The position numbers and the translations under genes were made by a program. Below the pieces are notes generated by a model. That model was not told the origin of the DNA. It saw nothing but the letters and a program-made list of their open reading frames with translations, and made no database searches. This document shows, piece by piece, positions 8,212-15,970 of a stretch of DNA of 32,558 nt (the stretch's first letter is position 1; every line of letters starts with the position of its first letter). Where the stretch lies: positions 1 to 32,558 of the forward strand of contig JBKQNY010000063.1 of NCBI GenBank assembly GCA_052145775.1, written 5' to 3'. Origin of the DNA: CAVYPR01 sp052145775. GTDB lineage: Bacteria > Actinomycetota > Acidimicrobiia > Acidimicrobiales > RAAP-2.

Positions 8212-8229
8212 TGTTAGGGAAGCCTAACA
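8212..8229. promoter_or_regulatory. IdeR/DtxR-like iron box overlapping a TAGGCT -10
   Basis: TGTTAGG and CCTAACA form perfect 7-base arms around the four-base centre GAAG. Aligned to the DtxR/IdeR consensus TTAGGTTAGCCTAACCTAA, positions 8214-8232 match at 13 of 19. On the minus strand TAGGCT (8226-8221) lies inside the box, ten bases before the permease ATG. A bound repressor would cover the -10, which predicts repression when iron is plentiful. Confidence 0.75.
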
Positions 8230-8262
8230 ACCCACTGTCTGTACGGGGAACCCCCCGCCCGG

Positions 8263-9075
8263 TCAGCGGCCGCCGGGCCCCCCGAGGTTGGCCAGCCCCT
8301 CCCAGTCGCTCGACGGCTCGGCGTGGAACCGCAGCGGGATCCGTCCCGCCCGGTGGGCGGCCCTCCCGGCGGCCACGGCCAGTCGCATGGCCTCAGCCAT
8401 GACCGCGGGATCCTGGGCCCGGTTGACCGAGGTGGCCACGAGCACGGCGTCGCACCCGAGCTCCATCGCCCGCGCCGCGTCGGAGGCGGTGCCGACGCCG
8501 GCGTCGAGGACCACCGGCACCGAGACCGACTGGCGCAGCAGGGCGAGATTGTGGGGGTTGCGGATCCCCAGGCCGCTGCCGATCGGGGACCCCAACGGCA
8601 TCACCGCCGCGCAGCCCACCTGCTCGAGCCGGCGGGCCAGCACCGGGTCGTCGGTGGTGTAGGGCAGGACGACGAACCCGTCCTCGGCCAGCTGCTCGGC
8701 GGCCGAGAGCAGCTCGACCGGGTCGGGCAGGAGCGTCCGGTCGTCACCGATCACCTCGAGCTTCACCCAGTCGGTCCCGAAGGCCTCCCGGGCCAGCTTG
8801 GCCGTGAGCACCGCCTCGGTGGCGGTGAAGCACCCGGCGGTGTTGGGCAGGACCCTGATCCCGTGATCGGCCAACAGGTCGAGGAGGGACCCGCGTCCCG
8901 AAGGGTCGACCCGTCGGACGGCCACCGTGGCCAGGGCGGTCCCCGAGGCGATCAAGACCGACTCGAGGGCGGCCAGGCTGGTCATCCCACCCGTGCCCAC
9001 CAGCAGTCTCGAGTTGACGGTCTCGCCGGCGACGACCAGGGCGTCGTGGGGCCGTGGATCGCCGCCGTGGGTCAC
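8263..9075 (-). CDS. thiG: Thiazole synthase
   Basis: ThiG builds the thiazole phosphate of thiamine from deoxyxylulose phosphate, dehydroglycine and ThiS-thiocarboxylate. The protein is a TIM barrel with the Schiff-base lysine in DWVKLEVIGDD (Lys105 from this start), the LPNTAGC motif, PLGSPIGSGLGIRN and VVLDAGVGTASDAA. An ATG nine bases further out (9084) overlaps a TAGGAT box. The GTG at 9075 sits seven bases after that box, which is the leaderless geometry used repeatedly here, so I prefer 9075 (270 residues). No thiS, thiO or thiF gene is nearby. It ends near the iron box of the transporter, with the transporter genes downstream on the same strand. Confidence 0.95.
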   Translation of the reverse strand: MTHGGDPRPHDALVVAGETVNSRLLVGTGGMTSLAALESVLIASGTALATVAVRRVDPSGRGSLLDLLADHGIRVLPNTAGCFTATEAVLTAKLAREAFGTDWVKLEVIGDDRTLLPDPVELLSAAEQLAEDGFVVLPYTTDDPVLARRLEQVGCAAVMPLGSPIGSGLGIRNPHNLALLRQSVSVPVVLDAGVGTASDAARAMELGCDAVLVATSVNRAQDPAVMAEAMRLAVAAGRAAHRAGRIPLRFHAEPSSDWEGLANLGGPGGR

Positions 9076-9082
9076 CCGCCCC

Positions 9083-9088
9083 ATCCTA
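9083..9088 (-). promoter_or_regulatory. Leaderless-type -10 box of thiG
   Basis: TAGGAT on the minus strand is followed by seven bases and GTG. The alternative ATG start would lie inside this box, which argues against that start. Confidence 0.45.
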
Positions 9089-9109
9089 CGGCCGCCACCG
9101 CCCGCCGGT

Positions 9110-9126
9110 GACCCCGATTTGGGGTC
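9110..9126. promoter_or_regulatory. Inverted repeat upstream of thiG
   Basis: GACCCC (9110-9115) and GGGGTC (9121-9126) are perfect 6-base arms around GATTT. The element lies 21 bases upstream of the thiG -10, overlapping where the -35 would be. It could be an operator; no regulator is identified. Confidence 0.3.
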
Positions 9127-9223
9127 GAACGGCGGCTGCCGACGCCCGAAGACCCCGGGTCAGGTCCAGCCCATCCCCCACCGCGCCTCGTCTTCGACCC
9201 GCAGTGTGACTGAAGCTCCCCTA

Positions 9224-9241
9224 GACCTTTAGGTGAAGGTC
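9224..9241. promoter_or_regulatory. Inverted repeat upstream of thiD
   Basis: GACCTT (9224-9229) and AAGGTC (9236-9241) are perfect 6-base arms around TAGGTG, in the thiG-thiD divergent spacer. A weaker repeat (CGAGTAC/GTGCTCG, one mismatch, 9252-9270) follows. Possible operator; function unknown. Confidence 0.25.
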
Positions 9242-9303
9242 AACGAGAGCTCGAGTACTTTTCGTGCTCGGGCGACCATTGGGTGCGGGGGCGTGGCGTT
9301 GAC

Positions 9304-9309
9304 TACTCT
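9304..9309 (+). promoter_or_regulatory. Leaderless-type -10 box of thiD
   Basis: TACTCT is followed by seven bases and the GTG at 9317, supporting that start over an upstream in-frame ATG-less extension from 9233. No good -35 is visible. Confidence 0.5.
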
Positions 9310-9316
9310 GCCGACC

Positions 9317-10156
9317 GTGACCCCCCTGGTCGTCCTCACCATCGCCGGCTCCGACTCGGGAGGCGGGGCCGGGATCCAGGCCGACCTCAAGACGTTCGCC
9401 GCGCACGGCATCCACGGCACCTGCGCCCTCACCGCGGTGACCGCCCAGCACACCCATGGCGTGCGCGGGGTGGTGGCCCTGGACCCCTCCTTCGTGGCGG
9501 ATCAGGTCGAGGCGGTCGTGACGGACCTGCCGCCCGTAGCGGTGAAGACGGGCATGCTGGCCAATCCGGCGATCGTGGCCGCCGTGTCGGAGCTGGCGGC
9601 CACCGGGGTGCTGCCGAACCTGGTGGTCGACCCCGTGCTGGTCTCCACCAGCGGCGACCGGCTCATGGACGAGGGCGGGGTGCAGGTCTACCGCACCCAC
9701 CTCTTCCCGCTGGCCACCGTGGTCACCCCCAACCTTCGGGAGGCGGCACTGTTGACCGGGCGGGCGGTCTCGGACCTGCAGACGACCGAGGCCCTCTGCG
9801 AGGCGGCCGAGGAGCTGCGTGCCCTCGGACCGGTGGCGGTCGTGGTGAAGGGCGGCCACTTCGGTGGCGATCCCGCCTCGGCCCCCGACGTGGTGGCCGG
9901 GCCCGACGTGACGGTCGTCCTGGAAGGGCGGCGGGTGTCGACGGTCAACGACCACGGGACCGGCTGCACCCTCTCGGCGTCCATCGCCGCCAACCTGGCC
10001 CTGGGGGCCGATCCGCTGACGGCGGTGACCCTGGCCAAGCGGTACGTCGAAGGCGCCCTCCTGGGCGCGGTCTCCTGGCGGCTCGGGGCCGGTCACGGGC
10101 CCATCGACCACTTCGGGTGGTCCTCGGACGCCGCCCGGCGCGAGGGCACGGCGTGA
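9317..10156 (+). CDS. thiD: Hydroxymethylpyrimidine/phosphomethylpyrimidine kinase
   Basis: ThiD phosphorylates HMP and HMP-phosphate to HMP-pyrophosphate, the pyrimidine half of thiamine. The 279-residue product starts VTPLVVLTIAGSDSGGGAGI, with the substrate-binding AGSDSGGGAGIQADLKTF motif. It has LVVDPVLVSTSG in the middle, VTPNLREA, and the anion-hole/catalytic DHGTGCTLSASIAANLA near residue 212. The frame extends upstream to 9233, but those 28 residues are outside the family's conserved start and would include the promoter-like TACTCT. It diverges from thiG, so both thiamine branches share one regulatory spacer of 241 bases. Confidence 0.94.
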   Translation: MTPLVVLTIAGSDSGGGAGIQADLKTFAAHGIHGTCALTAVTAQHTHGVRGVVALDPSFVADQVEAVVTDLPPVAVKTGMLANPAIVAAVSELAATGVLPNLVVDPVLVSTSGDRLMDEGGVQVYRTHLFPLATVVTPNLREAALLTGRAVSDLQTTEALCEAAEELRALGPVAVVVKGGHFGGDPASAPDVVAGPDVTVVLEGRRVSTVNDHGTGCTLSASIAANLALGADPLTAVTLAKRYVEGALLGAVSWRLGAGHGPIDHFGWSSDAARREGTA

Positions 10157-10165
10157 GCCGGGTCC

Positions 10166-10171
10166 TAGGCT
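10166..10171 (+). promoter_or_regulatory. TAGGCT -10-like box of the gene at 10180
   Basis: TAGGCT ends eight bases before the ATG, with no ribosome-binding site between them. It is identical to the hexamers before gcvT and the iron permease. Confidence 0.45.
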
Positions 10172-10179
10172 CGTCTCCC

Positions 10180-10845
10180 ATGGCACCCGAGGACCTCGAC
10201 ACCCAGTCGCCGGTGGCCGGGAACGGGGCGACCAACGGCCACGCTCCGCGCCGTACCCCCCTCCCCCCGGTCAGCCGCAACACCAGCATCAAGCCGGCCA
10301 TGATCGTGCTCGGCCTCGCCGTGGGCATCCTCGTCGTCTTCGGGGCGATGGCCCTCCTCTCCGGCCAGCAGCCCTCCACCTCCACCGCGCCGAGCGCGCC
10401 GGTGCCGGTGCGGGGGACGTCGCTGCGCGCCGTGCCGGCGGCGACGGCCCTCAAGCCCATCGAGCACCCCGGCACGCCGCCGGGCAACATCATGAACGCC
10501 CTCGTGGTGCCGGTTGGCGCCGTGACCCACGGCTACACCGACAACTCGACATCGGCCGGACAGTACGACGAGCAGATGCGCTTCTCCCTGCCCACGTCCG
10601 AGGAGGACGTGGTCACCTTCTTCCGGACCGAACTGGCCGCCGACGGCTGGAAGATCGAGAACGTGGGGCCGGCCACCGGTTCGGCCGGGTCGATCGAAGT
10701 GCTGGCCGAGAAGGCGGGCGACGACGGCTGGTACTGGGAGGCGGGAGCCGTGGTCTCCCCCACCACCTTCCCCAACGGGGGCGCCGGCGGCGCAGAGTCG
10801 ACCCCCTTCACCCTCCGGCTCTTCCAGGTCTCCGACGAGAGCTGA
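10180..10845 (+). CDS. Membrane-anchored protein of unknown function
   Basis: I do not recognise a family for this 221-residue protein. It has a polar, Asn/Pro/Arg-rich N-terminus of about 38 residues, one transmembrane helix (AMIVLGLAVGILVVFGAMAL, about 41-60), and a Thr/Ser/Pro-rich linker. An exported domain of about 150 residues follows. That domain includes FSLPTSEEDVVTFFRTEL and AADGWKIENVG, a pattern reminiscent of small folds with a helix packed on a sheet, and ends in LRLFQVSDES. Topology is probably cytoplasmic N-terminus, extracellular C-terminus. It lies 23 bases after thiD but has its own leaderless-type -10, and it converges on the gene ending at 10865. Confidence 0.75.
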   Translation: MAPEDLDTQSPVAGNGATNGHAPRRTPLPPVSRNTSIKPAMIVLGLAVGILVVFGAMALLSGQQPSTSTAPSAPVPVRGTSLRAVPAATALKPIEHPGTPPGNIMNALVVPVGAVTHGYTDNSTSAGQYDEQMRFSLPTSEEDVVTFFRTELAADGWKIENVGPATGSAGSIEVLAEKAGDDGWYWEAGAVVSPTTFPNGGAGGAESTPFTLRLFQVSDES

Positions 10846-10864
10846 CCTGCTCTCGCGCCGGAAC

Positions 10865-12190
10865 TCAGGCCACCAGGATCTTTGCGTCGGCGTCGACCGG
10901 CACTTCGAGCTCCCGGCGGTCGGCGGCCTTGAGCATCTGCGCCCACACGAAGAAGTCGATCGGGTAGAGCAGGTACCCCACCCGCGTGGCCGGGGCGAAG
11001 ACGATGGCCACCAGCATGACCCAGGCAGCGAGGGTCGAGGCCTCCGCCGCCGTGGTGGGCGGGTGGCGGAAGAGGTGGCGGACGAGGACCACGCCGCCCA
11101 CCGCGGCCACGGTCAGGGGCAGCACGCGGTGCAGGCTCGGGAAGGCCGACACCAGGAGGTGACCGGGGAGGGGGCTGGCCGCCGGCGAGGCGATCCCGGC
11201 CAGGCCGATCGGGAAGAGGAAGACGTTGGCCACGAAGGCGTGCGGGTTCTGCAGGATGAAGGGGACGACCACCGGGACGACCACCACGGCCATGCCCAGC
11301 GCCATGCGGACGGGGGCGCGGCGGCCGTCTCGGTCGCGGGCGGCGAACAAGGCGAGGGCGGCCAGCGGCCAGGCGGTGAACTTCATGGCCGACACCACGC
11401 CGAGCACCAGTCCGCTCCAGCCGGGTCGGCGCCGTTGGGCCAGCACCATGGCCAGCAGCAGGAGGGCCACGACCGGCATGTCGTCACCGCCGGTGGCCAG
11501 CGGCAGGGCGGCCGTGGGCAGGATGGCCAGGAACTGCAGGGTGCGGAGCTTCCCCTCCCGCGGCCCCCGACAGAGCAGGAGCGCCACCGCCACCACCAGC
11601 AGGGTCACCACGCTGAAGAGGACGCGGGCGTCGCTCAGCCCGATCGGGTGCCGGGCGCTGGCCGGTAACCCGAAGACCGCCATGAGCGGCAGGTACGGGA
11701 AGAACGACTCGTAGGTGGGCTCGCCGGGGACGGCAGAGACCACCCGACCGTGCTCGACGACGGCGTGGTAGGGGTCCTGGCCGTGGGCGACGCGGGCCCC
11801 GGCCTGCTCGATGACCAGGACCTCGGGCTGTTCGTGCTGGGCGGCGCTGCCGTCGCCCCGCAGGCTCACCTCGAGGGCGAGAGGGGCGAGGGTGGCGGTG
11901 AGGAGCAGGAAGCCGACGAGCGCCAATCTGATGCCCGTCCGCGGTCGGGCCCCGGGCCCCTCGACGGCGCCCGCCCTCCCCCGGCGGCGCAGGGCGAGGA
12001 CCGTGGCGACGACGGCGGCGGCCAGGTACGGCCCGGCGGCCATCTCCCCCCAGACGCGGTAGAGGGCGATGCCCGAGAAGAGCGCGGTCGCCCCGGCGAA
12101 GACGGCCGAGACGGCGTAGAGGAGGGCGTCGCCGCCCAGCGGCCCCCACCTGGGCAGCTGGGCCGTCGCCCGGGATCGGATGTCAACCAC
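10865..12190 (-). CDS. Polytopic membrane protein, GT87/DUF2029-like
   Basis: The product has around ten hydrophobic segments spread along 441 residues. Features near residue 120-170 resemble the large outer loop of GT-C glycosyltransferases of the DUF2029/GT87 type: GQDPYH, then TYESFFPYLPLMAVFG. In mycobacteria such proteins are polyprenyl-phosphate-mannose-dependent mannosyltransferases. A helical repeat with AMKFTAWPLAALALF follows, typical of the group. The assignment rests on layout, not on a catalytic motif. The GTG at 12190 is preceded by GGGAGG six bases away; an in-frame ATG at 12223 lacks one, so I prefer the GTG. Confidence 0.7.
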   Translation of the reverse strand: MVDIRSRATAQLPRWGPLGGDALLYAVSAVFAGATALFSGIALYRVWGEMAAGPYLAAAVVATVLALRRRGRAGAVEGPGARPRTGIRLALVGFLLLTATLAPLALEVSLRGDGSAAQHEQPEVLVIEQAGARVAHGQDPYHAVVEHGRVVSAVPGEPTYESFFPYLPLMAVFGLPASARHPIGLSDARVLFSVVTLLVVAVALLLCRGPREGKLRTLQFLAILPTAALPLATGGDDMPVVALLLLAMVLAQRRRPGWSGLVLGVVSAMKFTAWPLAALALFAARDRDGRRAPVRMALGMAVVVVPVVVPFILQNPHAFVANVFLFPIGLAGIASPAASPLPGHLLVSAFPSLHRVLPLTVAAVGGVVLVRHLFRHPPTTAAEASTLAAWVMLVAIVFAPATRVGYLLYPIDFFVWAQMLKAADRRELEVPVDADAKILVA

Positions 12191-12253
12191 GTAGGACCTC
12201 CCGCGGGCGCCCCGGGGGGGCATGGCGACGCGCGCCGCTGGCTGTGCCCACTG

Positions 12254-12259
12254 ACTTTA
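12254..12259 (-). promoter_or_regulatory. -10 box of the GT87-like gene
   Basis: TAAAGT on the minus strand lies in the 105-base gap between the S9 peptidase stop and the preferred GTG. It is the only AT-rich stretch there. This would give a leader of about 55 bases; no -35 is obvious. Confidence 0.35.
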
Positions 12260-12295
12260 CCAGCCACCGGCCCGCCGGGGGCGGTTCTCTGGCGG

Positions 12296-14287
12296 TCACG
12301 AGCAGAGGATCTCCTGGTAGAAGGCGAGCTCGGCGGCGAGGCCGGTGGCCATGGTTTCGGCCCGCCGGAAGCCGTGGGACTCGCCTTCGAAGCCGAGGTA
12401 CTCGACCCGGAGCCCCCGCAGGCGCAGCGCAGCCACCATGGCGGTGGCCTGCTCGGGGGGCACCACCGGGTCGTCGAGCCCCTGGAGGACGAGGACGGCC
12501 CCCTCCATCTCGTCGACCAGGTTGACCGGCGACCGCCGGCGGTACTCCTCGGCCGCCTCGGGCAGCGGGCCGACCAGCCGGTCGTTGTAGTGGGCCTCGA
12601 AGTCGTGGGTGGAGGCGGCCAGGGCCGCCAGGTCGGTCACCCCGTACCACGACACCGCGGCAGCGAAGGCCCGCGAGCGGGCCAGCGCGCACAGGGCGGT
12701 GAACCCCCCGGCGCTGCTCCCCCGCACGGCCATGCGATCGCCGTCGGCCAGCCCCCTCTCGGCGAGCGCCAGGGCGGCCTCCGCGCAGTCGTCGGCGTCG
12801 GCGAGGCCCCAGGCCCCCCGCAGACGGCGTCGGTAGGCGCGGCCATAGCCGGTGCTCCCCGCGTAGTCGACGGCGGCGACGGCGAAGCCGTGGCTGGTGA
12901 AGAACTGGAGCACCGGGTCGAAGCTGGCCTCGGCACAGCCGGTCGGGCCCGAGTGGCAGAAGACCACGAGCGGGGGAAGGGCGCCGTCGGGACCGTGCAC
13001 TCCGGCCAGGGTGGGCCGGTAGTAGAGGCCGGGCAGCTCCCCCCGCTCGGTGGTGACCGAGAAGGGCTCGGCCACCGAGACGTCGGCGTGTTCGAGCGGG
13101 CCGGTTCCGAGGGAGCCGACCGGTGCCACATCCTTGAATGACCCGTCGCTCCTCGCCGCCCACCACGGCCCCGCCGGCCGCTCCGGCGAAGATCCGAGCC
13201 AGGCCAGCCCCCCACGGTGAGCGCACACCGCGCTCACCGACACACAGGGTTGCTCGAGGGTGCGAAAACCCCCACCGGCCGTCGGCACCGTCCCCACCTC
13301 GTCGATGCCCGCCCGGCGGCGCCGGCAGCCGAGCCGCCCGTCCTCCAGCTCGGCCATGGTCGACTGTCCCAGGACCCAGTCGGGGCCGTGGAACTCCCCC
13401 TCGTCCCCGCACAGCCTCACGGCCGGCCCCCCGGGCTCCCAGCACCACGGCTGCCACCACCCCGCGGCGTCCGAGACGAAGACCAGCCGGCCGTCGTCGA
13501 GCCAGAGGGGCTGTCCCACCGACTCCCCGTCGGCCCCCGCGCCCGACGACCGGCCGCCGGCGACCAGGCGGGGCGCGGCCACGGCCAGACCCCCGCCGTC
13601 CGAACGGTGCAGCTCCCCCGCCCACAGCTCGGTGGCGTCCCAGGGCATGTCCGGGTGGTCCCAGGTGAGCCAGGCCAGCCGGTCACCGGCGCAGTCGGGT
13701 CGGGGGGCGGCGAAGAAGCCCCGTCCGGCGCACAGCGTGGACCCTCCCGACGCCGCCCCGGTTGAAAGGGCCACCACCGTCCGGGTGACCCCCCCGGCCC
13801 CGTCGTGGGCCTCGCGGACGCACAGCACGTGGCCCCCGTCGCCGGTGGCCCGCAGGTCGCCGTGGTGCCAGCGGTGGCCGGCTGGGGGCGCCGGGGTGAG
13901 GGGCTCGGTGGCGAGGGGTTCGGGACCGGCGCCCCCTGTGGGGCGGGCCAGCCAGACCCGCTGGTCCGACTGGTCGACGTAGGCAAGGGCCGGGGCGGCC
14001 CCCGCAGACGGCACGAGGCAGTACGCGCCGCCCCCGTACTCATGCACCCGGGAGCGCACACTCACCGCCGGTGGGGAGACCTCCTCGAGGTCACCTGTCG
14101 GCGCGCTGCGCACGACGACCACGCGCCCACCCTCTTGGGGGCGGCTCTCCAGCCAGTAGAGGCTGGCGCCGTCGGAGGAGAGGGCCGAGCGAGACCGACG
14201 GCCCGCGCCGGCCGCCGGCGCGTCGAGGGGCGAGGGCCACCGGCCGAACGGCGCGACCTGCGGACGCCGGGGTCCTTCAGGGGCCAC
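12296..14287 (-). CDS. S9-family prolyl oligopeptidase-like peptidase
   Basis: This 663-residue serine peptidase has an N-terminal beta-propeller region (about residues 30-400, with repeated LYWLESR/LVFVSD-type strands) and a C-terminal alpha/beta hydrolase. The nucleophile is about Ser525 in RGSSAGGFTA, the acid about Asp606 in QGLDDPVVP, and the histidine about His638 in GESHGF. The HYND/RSPVN segment before the acid is usual for acylaminoacyl-peptidase-type members. No signal peptide is visible, so it is probably cytoplasmic and trims short peptides. The GTG start lies 12 bases after the DUF151 stop, so the two are probably co-transcribed. It is not part of the mycobacterial version of this cluster. 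Confidence 0.9.
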   Translation of the reverse strand: MAPEGPRRPQVAPFGRWPSPLDAPAAGAGRRSRSALSSDGASLYWLESRPQEGGRVVVVRSAPTGDLEEVSPPAVSVRSRVHEYGGGAYCLVPSAGAAPALAYVDQSDQRVWLARPTGGAGPEPLATEPLTPAPPAGHRWHHGDLRATGDGGHVLCVREAHDGAGGVTRTVVALSTGAASGGSTLCAGRGFFAAPRPDCAGDRLAWLTWDHPDMPWDATELWAGELHRSDGGGLAVAAPRLVAGGRSSGAGADGESVGQPLWLDDGRLVFVSDAAGWWQPWCWEPGGPAVRLCGDEGEFHGPDWVLGQSTMAELEDGRLGCRRRRAGIDEVGTVPTAGGGFRTLEQPCVSVSAVCAHRGGLAWLGSSPERPAGPWWAARSDGSFKDVAPVGSLGTGPLEHADVSVAEPFSVTTERGELPGLYYRPTLAGVHGPDGALPPLVVFCHSGPTGCAEASFDPVLQFFTSHGFAVAAVDYAGSTGYGRAYRRRLRGAWGLADADDCAEAALALAERGLADGDRMAVRGSSAGGFTALCALARSRAFAAAVSWYGVTDLAALAASTHDFEAHYNDRLVGPLPEAAEEYRRRSPVNLVDEMEGAVLVLQGLDDPVVPPEQATAMVAALRLRGLRVEYLGFEGESHGFRRAETMATGLAAELAFYQEILCS

Positions 14288-14299
14288 GAACGGCGTCCG

Positions 14300-14803
14300 C
14301 TAGGAGCCGAAGTCTTCGGGCTTGATGCTGTCGAGAAACTGGCGGAACTGGCCCACCAGCTCCTCGGGGGTGGCGTCGTCCTCGTCCTCGGACCCGTCGA
14401 TGGCCAGCACGATGCCCTCGGCGTCCATGAGCTCGTCGGAGACGAACAGCGGGCTGCCGGTCCGCACCGCCACGGCCACCGCGTCCGAGGGCCGGCACGA
14501 GACCGTGGTCCGGTCCGTCCCCCGCCGCAGCTGCAGTTCGGCGAAGTAGGTCGAGGACCGCAGCTCGGTGACCAGCACCCGCTCGACGTCGGCCTCGAGG
14601 GCTCCGAGGAGCTCCTTGATCAGGTCGTGGGTCATCGGCCGGGGCATCTCGACGCCCTGGAGGGCGTAGGCGATCGCCGCCGCCTCCGGCGTCCCGATGA
14701 AGATGGGCAGGGTGCGGCCCTCTCCCTCGGTTTCTTGGAGCAGCAGGACCGGGGTGTTCGACTGGAGGTCGACCCGAACAGCGCGCAGCCGTACTTCGAC
14801 CAT
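14300..14803 (-). CDS. DUF151 / bifunctional nuclease family protein (Rv1829 type)
   Basis: The 167-residue product matches the DUF151 fold: VRVDLQSNTPVLLLQE at the start, LPIFIGTPEAAAIAYALQG, RPMTHDLIKELL, then the hallmark RPSDAVAVAVRTGSPLFVSDELM. Plant and bacterial members have been described as bifunctional DNase/RNases, but the actinobacterial function is not settled. The C-terminal tail is acidic (EDEDDATPEE) and then resembles the mycobacterial end, with FRQFLDSIKPEDF. The ATG follows a TACATT box by six bases. It sits just after the FtsR-type gene, as in mycobacteria. Confidence 0.9.
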   Translation of the reverse strand: MVEVRLRAVRVDLQSNTPVLLLQETEGEGRTLPIFIGTPEAAAIAYALQGVEMPRPMTHDLIKELLGALEADVERVLVTELRSSTYFAELQLRRGTDRTTVSCRPSDAVAVAVRTGSPLFVSDELMDAEGIVLAIDGSEDEDDATPEELVGQFRQFLDSIKPEDFGS

Positions 14804-14809
14804 GTCTGA

Positions 14810-14815
14810 AATGTA
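14810..14815 (-). promoter_or_regulatory. Leaderless-type -10 box of the DUF151 gene
   Basis: TACATT is followed by six bases and the ATG at 14803, with no ribosome-binding site. It suggests the gene can be transcribed separately from the ftsR-type gene. Confidence 0.45.
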
Positions 14816-14844
14816 GCGCCGTCGGGTCTGGACGTGTGTCGGAC

Positions 14845-15963
14845 TCAGTGGCCCAGCAGGCGATGCATTTCCCGGCGCAGCAGGGCGGACCGCAGCCCCT
14901 CCCCCAGCCGGGCCAGGTCCCCCGAGGCGTCGACCGCCCGCTGGCGGGCCTCGGGATTGCGCTGGCGCAGGAGCGGGGTGACGATCTGCTCGATCAGCCC
15001 CACTTCCCGCTCGACGGCGTTGCGGTAGAGGCGGAGGTGGCGGGGCTCGATCCCGTAGCGGCCGAACTCGGCCACCAGTTTGGCCACCACCAGCGCCTCC
15101 TCGTCGTAGCAGAGGACCCCGCCGACCGGGATCCCCTCGATCAGGCCGAACCCCTCGAGCGAGGCGATCTCTGCGGGGCCGAGGCCGCTGGCTGCACAGA
15201 GTTCCTCGAGGGTCATGCTGGCCCCCGACACCCCGGCGCTCGACGGGGGCGAGGAGGACGGCGGAGGCGACGAGGGGGGCTCGGCCGACACGGGAGGGTG
15301 CAACGGGGCCGGCGCCGGCGCGGCGCGCTCGGCGGGAGGTGCCGGCGCGGCGGCGGGTGCCGAGGGTTCGCTCGGCCGTTGCGCCCGCTGTCTGGCCGGA
15401 GGGTCGGCGTCGAGCACCGGTGACGGCGCGGTGCGCGCCTCGTCGCCGGCCGGACCCCGACCGTCGGCCGCGCCGTGAGGGTGCAATGTCGTCGCCTGAT
15501 GGAGGGGTGCCAGCGGCCGCGGCGCGGCGGACGGGGACGGCGAGACCGCGGCGTCGGCAGTCGAGGGCGTGTGGACCAGCCGGGCCGCCCGCTCGATGCC
15601 GTTCTCCCGCTCGATCCGCTCGCCGCTTGGCGCGGGCGGTGCGCTGGTGCCGGCGGCCGTGGGCTGCAGCAACGCGGCGATGGCGGCGGGCGGGGCGCTT
15701 ATCTCCATCGATTCTCCGTCCTCCTGGGCCAGGCGGTCCCGGATGACCTTCAAGGGCAGGAAGTGCTCCCGCTGCTGGCGCAGGACCCAGCGGAGCCGCT
15801 CCACGTCCTGCTCGTAGAACTTGCGGTACCCCGACGGGGAGCGCTCGGGGTTGACCAGGCCCTGGCTCTCGAGGAACCGGATCTTGGAGATGGTGACGTC
15901 GGGGAACTCCTCGCGCAGCAGCGTGAGCACGTCTCCGATCGACAGGTAGGCGCGGGTGATCAC
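14845..15963 (-). CDS. ftsR: MerR-family regulator, FtsR/Rv1828 type, with long linker
   Basis: The N-terminal MerR domain (about residues 5-85) has SIGDVLTLLREEFPDVTISK, IRFLESQGLVNPERSPSGYRKF and HFLPLKVIRDRL, near-identical in pattern to M. tuberculosis Rv1828 and C. glutamicum FtsR. FtsR activates ftsZ in the latter. The C-terminal domain (about 250-372) begins MTLEELCAASGL and includes YGIEPRHLRLYRNAVERE. Between them lie about 165 residues rich in Pro, Ala and Ser; from memory the Rv1828 linker is about 40, so the total of 372 exceeds the usual size of about 250. The reading frame is continuous and both domains are intact. The GTG start lies seven bases after the garA-type stop. Confidence 0.9.
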   Translation of the reverse strand: MITRAYLSIGDVLTLLREEFPDVTISKIRFLESQGLVNPERSPSGYRKFYEQDVERLRWVLRQQREHFLPLKVIRDRLAQEDGESMEISAPPAAIAALLQPTAAGTSAPPAPSGERIERENGIERAARLVHTPSTADAAVSPSPSAAPRPLAPLHQATTLHPHGAADGRGPAGDEARTAPSPVLDADPPARQRAQRPSEPSAPAAAPAPPAERAAPAPAPLHPPVSAEPPSSPPPSSSPPSSAGVSGASMTLEELCAASGLGPAEIASLEGFGLIEGIPVGGVLCYDEEALVVAKLVAEFGRYGIEPRHLRLYRNAVEREVGLIEQIVTPLLRQRNPEARQRAVDASGDLARLGEGLRSALLRREMHRLLGH

Positions 15964-15970
15964 CGGTCGG

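Noticed and set aside
9140..9232. Possible TPP riboswitch ahead of thiG: minus strand has GGGGAGC and later GGACCTGACC, as in the thi-box
   Set aside because: The essential CTGAGA segment is missing and the GGGG has no pairing ACCC before the second motif; the leaderless promoter at 9083-9088 lies downstream of it.
15213..15710. FtsR linker as a repeat expansion or frameshift
   Set aside because: The stretch is varied, not tandem, and both flanking domains stay in one frame.
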